A stretch of DNA of 64,000 nucleotides, taken from the NCBI GenBank assembly GCA_002077045.2, contig KZ111150.1:590484-654483 (forward strand), written 5' to 3'. Shown here one piece after another: positions 1 through 10,012 of this stretch. Origin of the DNA: Rachicladosporium sp. CCFEE 5018. Lineage: Eukaryota > Ascomycota > Dothideomycetes > Cladosporiales > Cladosporiaceae. The notes below the pieces were generated by a model that had not been told where the DNA came from, did not search any database, and saw only the letters and a list, made by a program, of their open reading frames with translations. The stretch's first letter is position 1; every line of letters begins with the position of its first letter. The position numbers and the translations under genes were made by a program.

Positions 1-1439
1 AACGTCTACGCGCCTTCGACACCGGCTCCGGCAGATGGCCGCTCGGTGATGTACTGGATCTATGGTGGGAGCCTGCAGTTTGGCAACGCTGGGCAGATTT
101 ACTATGATGGCAGCTCGTTTGCGAGTTACGAGGATGTGATCGTCGTTACCGTGAACTATCGGACAAATGGTAAGCTCTCAGCGTTGTCGGTCTCGCGTAT
201 GGGTACGCACTGACATCCCCAATAGTCTTCGGCTTCCCTACTACCAGTGAGCTACCAGCTACCGGCCACAATCTAGGCTTTCTCGACCAACGCCTTGGCC
301 TCGACTGGGTGCAGCGCAACATCAAAGCCTTCGGAGGTTCTCCAAAGAAAGTCACCATCTTTGGCGAAAGCGCTGGTGCTTTCAGCGTCGACGCCCTACT
401 CACGTCCTTCCCAGCCAATAGCACGCCACCATTTCGTGCAGCGATCCTGCAGAGCGGACAATACTCGTACGCTGTCGCGCCTAAAATATCGCCAGCTCAG
501 GCTCAAGTGCCCTGGGCTCAGCTGAGCGCAGCATTGGGCTGTCCTGGCACATATGCCAGCAATCTCACGTGTCTGCGAGCTGCGAATGCCACAGCGATCA
601 AGGACGTGATCGAGAAACAGGAGCTCACGTTCAGTCCCATTGCAGACAATGTGACGCTGGTGCAGAACCCAGCCCAGCAGCGAATAAGCGGCAACATTGC
701 GAGGATCCCGATCCTGAGCGGCACAGACGCCCAGGAGGGCCGGTGAGTTGACTTCAGTGCCTCAACATCGATTCGCGCTATCACTAACCATCCTATCAGT
801 GTCTTCGCCGTCGGCCAAACAAACTTCACAGCCTACATCAACGGCCTCTTTGGCCCCTCATCGGCGCTTGTAGATGCGATCACGGTCGCGTATCCTCCCT
901 CGTTCGGCTCGGACTACGATCGTGCATCCGCGGTTTTCACAGACTACGTCTTCACCTGCCCAACAGCGCTCGTTGCGAATGACACAGCCGCTCTGGGAAC
1001 TCCGGCCTGGCGCTACTACTTCAATGCCTCGTTCCCGAATACGCAAGCTTACCCTGGGCTGGGTGTCTATCACAGCAGCGAAATTCCGATTGTCTTTGGG
1101 ACTTATCCCAAGATGAATGTCACGACGCAGGAGTACGCTTTGAGCAACACTATGATGGGAGCTTGGGCGAGGTTTGCTAAGAACCCTGCTGGAGGGCCCG
1201 GTTGGAATAAAATCGGGACTGGAACCACTGGTGTAGTACTGGAGGGTGCTACTCAGGCTGCGATTGGGGGATTCTACACGGATGGCAGTGGGAATGTGAT
1301 CGACGGGACGTTCGATTTGGGAGTCCTTGGTAACAGAGGCGATGTCCAAGGGAGCGGAGTGACTGTCGTGGACCAGAGCGAGGCGGATTCGAGGTGTGGC
1401 GTCTTCCTGCCTGTGTACCAGGCGTTGACCGGGCTTTAG
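1..1439 (+). CDS. Type-B carboxylesterase, copy A (5' end outside window)
   Basis: Alpha/beta-hydrolase of the COesterase family, probably a secreted ester hydrolase of unknown substrate. Exons 1-169, 226-742 and 800-1439; introns of 56 and 57 bp. The serine elbow FGESAGA is at about 360-377, the acidic residue lies in GTDAQEG just before intron 2, and the histidine is in YHSSEIP near 1071. The N-terminal third is cut off by the window edge; the complete duplicate at 38806-40688 shows what is missing. No lesion is seen. The first ~820 bases, introns included, are almost identical to copy B, after which divergence rises abruptly. Confidence 0.93.
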
Positions 1440-1784
1440 ACGTAATTCGAGAGACTGTCAACTTGTAATTGTCGGACATCGATGTCTGTTGGCAACAGAT
1501 TGATGGAATTTGAGGGCATCACTCCACGTGTTGATGGACTCTGTTTCCGTCACCCCGGGATTTGACGCCCCCGCCACGGCTCTGTCATCTCGTCACTCAT
1601 CGAACGCACCTCTCCTCTTCCACACTACCAGACGCCCTTGTGGTAGTCCACCCATTGCAGAACCCAACACATATCACTTCACTCGGCCTTTGCTTGCCAT
1701 AGTCAATATCAGGCACCTGCATGACCCTCCGCAGTCCACCGCCTGTTCTCCTCCCAATATCCACTCACTATCTCCACCTCGGCC
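1440..1784. other. Intergenic, carboxylesterase to RING gene (copy A)
   Basis: The 3' end of the esterase and promoter/leader of the RING gene. The last ~80 bases are pyrimidine-rich, as in many fungal leaders. Alignable with 40689-41034. No other gene seen. Confidence 0.6.
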
Positions 1785-4012
1785 ATGTCTTCTCAGCCAC
1801 CAGCTCTGCTCAAATCCGCTTCCAGCTCTAAGCAGATTCCCAGCGCTTCATCGCCAGCCCAGACCATCTCCCAAACTCAGGCTTTCTTCTCGAACAATTC
1901 CGCCACTCGTGGCAGCACGCCAGCTAGGAACGCAGTAGCGCCACGGAACACTCAGAACGCCAAGCCGAAGCACAAGTCGAAGAACAAGGCTTCGTTCCGG
2001 GGCATTGTGGATGATGACGCAGAGGCTGAGGCGTTCAGCATGCAGAATCCACATGGCCGCCGAGGGCAGCAGAGCATCACGCACTTGATGCAGTTTGCTT
2101 TGCCACCGAGGCCGCAACAGACGCATCAGTTCAGACATGGCGGACGGAGAGGCGAAAGACCGAATAGGACGTGGGGGTTGGGGAGCGGGTATCATGCTGT
2201 GGACAAGTCTAGGTGAGATGAGATGGAGCATGTGCGATGCAGTCAGGGTGCCCACTGACGCGTCCTAGATACATCCACGCGAACTACCGCTTCATTGTCG
2301 ATCCGCGTGGAGACTACCAAGCACAAGCCGAGGATGCTGACTTGCACGTTGATTGGAGCAACGTACTCCAGATCGTTGCTTCGCCCAAGACGCAAGCCGC
2401 ATCCTGCCCGATCTGCTTGGGCGATCCCACGGCACCACGCATGGCAAAATGCGGCCACATCTTCTGCACATCGTGTCTAATTCGATACATGCACTCCGAG
2501 GACGCTAGTGCACCACCTGACAAGCGAGCTAGATACAAGAAATGTCCTATCTGCTGGGACAGTATCTACATCTCCGAGACGCGTCCCGTCCGCTTCTATG
2601 CCGGTCAAGAAGGCGAGCTGCCTCGCGAGGGCGGTGATATATTGCTTCGGCTCGTGAAGAGGAATGCCAACGCCACATTGGCAATGCCTCGCGAGAGCGC
2701 AGATCCGCTTGGCAAAGGCGAGGAGGTGCCGTGGTACTTCGCTGCGGAAGTAATGGACTATGCACGTGTAATGAAAGGCAGTGAGGAATACATGTTACAG
2801 CAGTACGATGAAGCATTGAAAGCTGTGGAGTACATTGAGAAAGAAGACGAGCTCATTTTTGGTGAGGACGCTGAATGGACTGGTCGAGCCAAGCGAACGC
2901 TGCATGAGGCGAAGGAGAAGGTGAAGGGCATTGGAAATCCGCCCGAACAGCACAAGAAGCCGGAAGTGAAGTCCACGACGAAGCCCGAGCGGCCACCAAT
3001 ACAATTCAACGACAACGATGAGAACACGCCAGACATGTACATACAACGGCACGCGAATACGACTGCTCTGATGACTCCGTCAGGGCACACCATGGAGAGC
3101 ACACCAGCAGAGCCGACTGCACAGCCGGACGCCAACTATGTGCCACGAACTATCGCTGAGATGCGACAACGACAATACGAGAAGCCGCAGCCGAACGAGT
3201 ACCTCTTCTACCATGCGCTGCAGCACTACTATCTTTCTTCGCTGGACATCCGGATCTTGCAGGCCGCCTTCGGATCGTACACGCAGTTCCCGTCATCTAT
3301 CTTACCACGCGTTGATCGCGTAAGCAGCGGCCACGTCGTGGACGACGACCTGCGGAAGAAGATCAAATACCTAGCTCACGTACCCTACGGCTGCGAAGTC
3401 GGCTTCCTTGAGTGCGATTGGACCGACACAGTGTCGCCGGAAGTACTTAAGCCGTTCGAGGTCCAGATCGACCGACGGAGACGCCGTAACGAAGACAAGG
3501 AAGCTCGCGAGGAGAAGGAGCGAATTCGGGGGGAGAAGGCCGCCGAGAAGGAGTATGCCGCCGTACGTCGGAAGAGACCGTCCTTCTCTAGTGTGGCGAT
3601 CAGCTTAGACCAGATGCCTTCGCTTTCCGGATCGATGCCAGACAGCACTGAGCAAGGCTCGCCACCTTGGCCACACCGCGCAACCTCTGGCTTTGCATCA
3701 TTAGCATCACCCTCGACATCACCAAGTGCCCACCGGACCGTTTGGGGGACTGCAGCTGTTTCAGCTTCGAGCCCGGAACTTGATGCTGCGGTCTCCGCAG
3801 ACCTCGGTCAGGAGGGTGACGGGTGGCTGGAAGGTTGGGAGAAGGACTTGTTGAGCCACGATCACAGTCTTGTGGCCCAGGCTGAGCTTTTGTCGCTCAA
3901 TGAAGGCTCAAGCAAGATGGCTGTCAGTGCTGCCGCAGCTGGTGCTGGCAGGAAGGGCAAGAAGGGGAAGAAGATCACCCTCATGAGTACTACGAATCGA
4001 CGAGGTGCTTGA
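1785..4012 (+). CDS. MAG2: RING-finger protein of Mag2/RNF10 family, copy A
   Basis: 723-residue protein from exons 1785-2212 and 2269-4012 (56-bp intron). A C3HC4 RING at about residues 189-243 shows CPICLG, CGHIFC and CPIC. The N-terminal region is basic and Ser/Gln-rich; a charged Arg/Glu-rich segment follows later, and the C-terminus ends in a Lys/Gly-rich tail. The arrangement matches yeast Mag2 and animal RNF10, E3 ligases that ubiquitylate small-subunit ribosomal proteins on stalled 40S subunits; the function is taken from the family. The start is the first in-frame ATG after a pyrimidine-rich leader and is conserved in copy B. The symbol is by similarity; another RING E3 of the same architecture is possible. 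Confidence 0.88.
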
Positions 4013-4523
4013 TGAGGTGTATGTAAGGTCGTAAATGTATAGTCTACCATATCATCATTCAAGCCCTTTGCTCAAAGCACTACCCTGCCAGACGCATCTT
4101 CATGTTGAACATGATGTACGAGTGTATCTGCAAGCGGCAGAGTCTAGACCGCTTCCGTTGCATTTTCGGTGAACTTTGACCATCTCAGCCAGAGTTCGAA
4201 CTATTTCAGCCTTGCCAAGTTCTAGTCTCGACGGACTGAACTCTGTGCGCTATTGCGCCATGTCTCACTCCCCGGTCCCGATTAGATATCGACCACGTGG
4301 AGCGAAGTCAGTGCTACCATGGTTTGATAATGCCTGAGTGCAAGAGGGCGATGAGCACAAATAGCAGGTCGTGGACTGATTTCTGCAAGACCAAACACCC
4401 TGCCCGTGGTTCAATTTCTGATCTCCTTGCGTTATTGGTCCAGAGCATCGCACGGCCTATGGGATAAGCCTATCCTTCAGCTTCTTTACGCCCAGCTTTT
4501 CATTGTATTGTGAGGTAGCAGTT
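4013..4523. other. Intergenic between RING gene and NAD(P)-binding gene (copy A)
   Basis: No gene found. It contains the RING 3' end and the promoter of the next gene. Compared with 43263-43754, some parts (about 4080-4310) align and the part just before the next start is largely diverged. Confidence 0.55.
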
Positions 4524-5294
4524 ATGAAGATCATCATTGCCGGAGCCACGGGTAACATTGGACGCAAAGCCTTGGACGAGGCGCTGCATCATCCAGATGT
4601 GACTGTAGTTGTGGCTCTAGTCCGGCGAGAGCTCGATGTCCAGCACTCTAAGCTGCAGAGTGTTGTGAAGCAAGACTTCTCGTCGTACAGCGAAGCCGAG
4701 CTAGAGAAGCTGAACGGCGCGGAGGGGCGCATTTGGTGAGTCCTGCATCCCCATGAAGAAGCATGAAGCTCATGCCCTCGTCGCTGACCGCTGGCTTCTC
4801 GCAGGGCCCTCGGCGGACCCCTCAGCCCTCTAGAAGTCCACTCAACATATCACCGCGCCGCCCTCTCAACCTTCCCCACAGCCCTGGCTCCGCACACTCC
4901 GACGCACAAACCTTTCTACTTCATCCTCCTCTCCGGCGCCCTGATCCCACGCACCGAGAATGGCGTCCTCTCCCAGATCCCTGTCGTCAGCACTTTCGTC
5001 GAGCGCGGCCACGTGGAGCAAGAGTTCGAGGCTTACTCGGCAGCGCATGAAGACTGGCAGACGATCATCGTGCGGCCTTCGGTCCTCGTGGCGAAGAACA
5101 GCTGGCCGGAGACCTTGCTACCAGAGCAGTTCCAGATTGGCGAGGAGGTGTTTGCGGCTGCGCTAGTCGATTTCGCGGTGCATGGGAGCGAGGAGGGGTT
5201 GTTGGACAATGCGGCGTTGGAAGCGAAGGGTGAGAGGGCGCTGGCGAGGAAGCATGTGGGTGGATTGGGGGCTGAGGTTGATGCGAAGGCTTGA
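4524..5294 (+). CDS. NAD(P)-binding Rossmann protein (epimerase/NmrA-like), copy A
   Basis: 233 residues from exons 4524-4735 and 4805-5294 (69-bp intron). The N-terminus MKIIIAGATGNIGRK holds the glycine-rich GxxGxxG dinucleotide site of an atypical short-chain dehydrogenase. RPSVLVAKNSWPETL in the second half resembles the active-site side of small epimerase-like proteins. No classic YxxxK is evident, so catalysis is uncertain; it may be a redox sensor or a reductase. The gene is convergent with the histidine kinase, 171 bp away. Copy B encodes the same length without lesions. Confidence 0.8.
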
Positions 5295-5465
5295 GTTTCG
5301 TGAGATCCAGTCAATCGAGGTTGCAGTCCAATATCCTGTATCTGTAAGGTTTCCGTCGCTATCGCCATACCTCGAAGCTCCTTATCATCGTGTCTCCTGA
5401 TCCGACACACTAGCGGCATGGCACATAGCCAGATCCGATAGCATGAGGACCTTGCAAACACGTTC

Positions 5466-8400
5466 TCATCTCACGACCTCCTTAATAACCTCCAACGCCT
5501 CTCCCGTGGTGAAAGGCTTCGACAACACCTTGTCAACACCCGCCTGCACGGCAGTATCAACCTGCTCCTGCCTCGCATTAGCAGTCACGGCGATGATCGG
5601 TAGTCTCTTAGCCAATCGCCCTTCGTCCTCGAGCTCGCGGATCCTGCGGGTAGCTGTCAGACCGTCCATGATCGGCATCTCCACGTCCATGAGGATGAGA
5701 TCGACTTTGATGGGATTCTGTTGTGCCGAAGCAGGAGCATTGGGATCTGCGAGCGGGTCACGCCAGAAGTCGGTTTTCTTCAGGAGAGTGAGAGCGTCAA
5801 GTCGGTTGTCAGCGACTTCGACTGTGCTGCCGGTCATGCGGAGTTGCTTGGCGAGGATGCGCTGATTGATGACGTTATCTTCGACGAGGAGAATGTGGTA
5901 GGTGCGGTCAGCTTCAGGGTCAGCGGTACCTGTAGTGCATACATCGTCAGGCTCAAGTTCAAATTTTCGTAATCTAGAATGTATAATCATACCATTCGTC
6001 ACGGTGTTCTTCGCCATTGCCGTCGTCTTCCACGGCTTCGTCGGCGCTTCCGGCTCGTCGCCAGCCATGGTCGCGATGTAGAACGCAAAGACGGAGCCTT
6101 CTCCAGGGACTGAGGCCACACCAACACGTCCGCCTTGCTTTTCGACAAGCTCACGGACGATGTATAATCCAAGACCGCTTCCGCCATAGGTGATGTGCGT
6201 CTTCGGTGTCGCTTGCGAGAAGCGCTGGAACAAACGATTGATGCCATCTTCATCGATACCAGGACCGGTGTCACGAACGAGGAAGTAAGCGTACAATCGA
6301 TCTTCGCCTGATTTGAGTGGCGGGAGAGCAGCATTATCGTGTTCTGCAGCGGTAGGCGTGACCCACGTAATCTCGCCATACTTTGTGCGAAAGTCGGGTG
6401 GCTTTGTAGGTTGTACGCCTGCATGTGGAGAGAAGTGTCAGTGGTACCCAGGTGATCCTCCCAGGCATGATAGAGTGCACCTACCGTAGGTGACAGTGAT
6501 TTCTCGCAAGTCTTGCGTAGTAGTAAACTTGATAGCATTGCTGATCAGGTTGATCAGCACCTGCGCCAGACGAGACGTGTCCAGCAAGATGTGATTGATC
6601 TTTTGCAAGCTCTTGGGTTCATTAGCCTTGACGGCCGTGATCTTGATATCGTTCATGACTATTTCGCCGTCAAACATTTTGATGGTATCCTCGACTACCC
6701 TTTGTGTCTGTGCACTGACAGGCATGATGGACAACATCTGCGAGTCAAGCCGTGACAAGATCAGCACATCATCTATGACCCGGCGCTGATGCGCCGCGCA
6801 GGCTAGTATAGTGTCAGCAGCGGCCGCGTTCTGCTCGGCGATGCCTTTCCATGCATCCGTGGCGGGGTCCTTGACATGCTGCACACTACGTGCGATGCCG
6901 TCCGCCAGCTGCGTTATGGCCGTGAGTGGATTACGCATCTCATGGCTCGTAACGTCAAGGAAAGCCTCCTGTCTCCGCTTTGCCTGCGTAGCAGTGGCAG
7001 CGCTCTGCCGCTGGACACTTTCTGCCCATTTCTGATGACTGATGTCGGTCACATACACCATCAATAGCTTCACCTTACCATGTTCAATGAGCGGGAAATT
7101 CGTCGCTAGTATCCAGGAAGAGTACGGCGCTTCGTCTTCCTCCTGCTGTACGGGCGGCTTCCACTCCCTCTTCAGACGAAACTCACGCACCACACGCACA
7201 TCCCCTTCCAGCAAGTTTGCGACGAGCTGATCGTGCTTTCCGTACTCCTGTGGTGCTAGGATTGCGCGAAAGTCTGACATGTCCGGTTTTGAACGATCAT
7301 GGCCGGTGATCTGATAGAATTGGTCGTTCGCCCAAGCGATCCTCGAATCAAGTCCTATTTGGCACATCCCGACGGGCGCACTGTGAGCCATGTGCTGTAG
7401 TCGAGTCTCACTATCACTGACGAGTCGCTCCAGCATAGCCTCGCGCTTGCGAGCCTGAACTTTTGACATGGAATCGGCCCACTTCAGCTTGAACTGCACC
7501 GCGATGTCTGTGATACTGCTCTCAGTCGCCTCGTCGTATGCTCTGCGGGGGTTCGTGCCAACCAAGAAGAAGCCTTGCAGATTCCCGCTGATCTCAAGAG
7601 GGCAGATGACGACTGTCTTCGATGGTTCTCCGAACCCTGCCCAAGAGACATCTCTGAAGAGGTCCATGTCACTGGTGATGGCGTCCATGACGATCGGCCC
7701 GCTTGCGCTCCTCGCCTTGCGGAACAGTGGTATCACACCGGTCTGATCCGTCTCGAGGAGAGCTGTTTGCGGCGCGCATTCGTGATTCTCCGGGAATCCA
7801 ATGCTGCCAGAGCGGGCCAGGTTTGGCTGACCTTCTCCCGCCGAAGTATCGTAAGTGTACAACAGCACTGCCGTAATGTCATGCGGATTAGTCTCCAGGG
7901 CTCGAATGAATTCTGATAGTGTCTTCTCCACGGGATACGACTCCATATTAGCCACAAGCTCAGTCACGCGCTTCCGACGTTCAGCCAAGACTGTGCTAGT
8001 AGACTCGCAAGTAGTGTTGTAGATTCCCTCTACTTTGCCGCTCTGGCCACGGACTGGAATGAATTGACCGACAAAGTACGCTTCCTCCACATAGCCGTGC
8101 CGCTCCGACATAAGCGCTATGTCATCGACATCGATCGTCTGGCCCGTTTGCTTCGCCGTCTCGAACAATGGATAGACACCATCGACGAGCTCTGGGAATC
8201 CAGCGGCAAATGTCGAGCCCATAAGCCTTGGATGGGCGCCTCCGCTGAAGACTGCGAAGCTAGCATTGTACAGCGCAACCTTGGTTTCACCCCAGTACAG
8301 ACAAACGCCTCTACTGTCAGCGAAAGCCATACAAGTGAATGAGCGAAGGACCGGGTCCCAGTCCGACAGCGGACCCAGCGGTGTCTTGGCCCAGTCGAAG

Positions 8401-8594
8401 TCCAGGAAGAGTGCATTGTGGTCAGTCCTAGGGATGACTTCGGTCCAGGCATGGCCAGATGCTGTGTCCGTTCGCGCAGGCTTCGGCCTTATGGGAATAG
8501 CGTCTGTCGCAGGAAGCTCTGACGCAAGTGATGCCGGGGGGTGGGCCAACGACATGTCATTTTCGATGTTAGACCCCATCGTCATTGCCACCAT
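5466..8594 (-). CDS. Hybrid histidine kinase with PAS, GAF-like and receiver domains, copy A
   Basis: 999 residues; exons 8594-6485, 6418-5993 and 5929-5466. An N-terminal PAS-like region (~45-200) is followed by a GAF-like region (~215-375), a PAS domain (~398-520), the H-box SHEMRNPLT with phospho-accepting His551, the N-box NLISNAIKF (Asn686), G1 RDTGPGI, F-box FQRFSQ and G2 GGSGLGLYI. A C-terminal receiver has LLVEDN, phospho-acceptor Asp927 in LILMDVEMP, and the conserved lysine in SKPF. The family passes phosphate His-Asp to a His-phosphotransfer protein such as Ypd1; the stimulus is unknown. No transmembrane segment is obvious, so it is probably cytosolic. The second intron (63 nt) is in frame without a stop, so its retention would add 21 residues. 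The start has a good context (gccATGG). Copy B is broken. Confidence 0.92.
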
Positions 8595-10012
8595 GGCTGC
8601 GAGACCCGCAGTGGTGAGCTATGGTAGGCACACCATCTCACACATCGCTGCTAGCACTACAAGCGATCGAGGGATGTCGACTAAGATTATGTTGCACAGC
8701 CGTGTGCATAGATGCTGCATGAAAGAGTCGTGACTTGCCTTGCACAAACCCCCTGAGTTCGGTCCGGCGTCCTGCTGACTAACAGTCTGCAAGTTCGTAG
8801 AGCACGTTGCCCACGAGAACACAGGTAGACTTGAGAATAGAATATTTTGATACGAACGCATACAAAGCTACATATACGGTTCGCACGACATCTTGGCGAC
8901 TTCAATTGACAAAATGTATGCAATGATCGACGACTATCACAACTTGGTCTCTAGAGGTAGAGCTGTAGGTACAGTACATGGTACGCTCTTCGACGAGCCT
9001 TGGTGCGTGACTAGCGGCTTTCCGCAGCCTGCATGGTTGATCACACATGAAGCGATTCACAACAGCGACTCGTGATTACTATATAGATGGCAGCGTTCGC
9101 AGCATGTCGGGATGCGTCCGCATCGAGGAGAAGTCGTGTTTCGGTGCAGTAAAGACGCAATGCGTGTGCGCCACCAGTGGCGCCGGTACCTGTCAATGGA
9201 AGATCCATGATAAAGAACGCGTCTAGACTAGGGTAGGGCGGGTGGAAGTATTGGCAATCTCGCTGTACTTCACTGCTCCGGCAGCAGTTGCGTGGCAGCA
9301 ATCGATGTGAAGCGTCCCCGCCATCACGGATGTGACTGGGTATATCGGCTAGAAATACAAGATGTATCATCATGAGATCAGTGAGACCACTGGCGATACT
9401 CGAGGCCGCGGAGTCGAATCTCTCGAGCTGTGGCTTGACTTTGACAAGGTTGGAAGTCGGGTGGATGCCAATCAAGGCAGGCCGCGCACAGGCTGATATT
9501 GACCTTTGCGAAATTGGATCGAAGGCCACGGACGACAGGCGCTATGGCATCGTCACCTCTCCTGTTGTTGACCGTGACCATTGCAATCATCTTCCACACG
9601 TTCTTTGCAGCATCGTTCCCTTCGTTGAGCGCCATCTACTAATCACATTCGTTCCAATGCGAGAGCAATAATTACACTTTGCCAGCTAGCTTTCTGCCCC
9701 ACGCGACCCCGTTGTTCTGCCGTCCCGCAAGTGGCCAGCCTCCTTCCGCTTTCCCACAAAACCACCACCCCTCTGTTGCGCCGCACACACAATATACTAC
9801 ACTGCCATTGCAGTACCATCAGTTCTATTCGCCCTCAACCGCTCTGGGCTACCATTAGGAGGCAGCGAATACTCAGTCGCAGTCAACACCACCTCCCTGG
9901 CGCGCATATAGCTCCGCCGCTGGTCCTGGAAGCGGCCGCGCGTGCGACCATCGACCACCTGGTCCCGAACCAGACACCACCACACTCGCTTGTATAGAGA
10001 TACGCCGCCACG
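8595..10012. other. Divergent intergenic region, histidine kinase to palI (copy A)
   Basis: 1.4 kb without a convincing gene. The kinase-proximal ~570 bases show no visible similarity to copy B, whereas about 9170-10012 (palI-proximal) stays alignable with 48400-49233 and includes a nearly unchanged ~95-base stretch at 9184-9280. The palI promoter and leader should lie in the latter part. Confidence 0.55.
9896..9901 (-). promoter_or_regulatory. Possible PacC site upstream of palI (copy A)
   Basis: CCTGGC on the plus strand is GCCAGG on the minus strand, matching the PacC consensus GCCARG. It lies about 112 bases upstream of the palI start and is kept in copy B (49117-49122). A six-base match is weak evidence. 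Confidence 0.2.

Noticed and set aside
1510..1938. 142-codon frame overlapping the RING gene start
   Set aside because: Different frame from the conserved RING protein; Ser/Pro-rich composition comes from pyrimidine-rich leader sequence.
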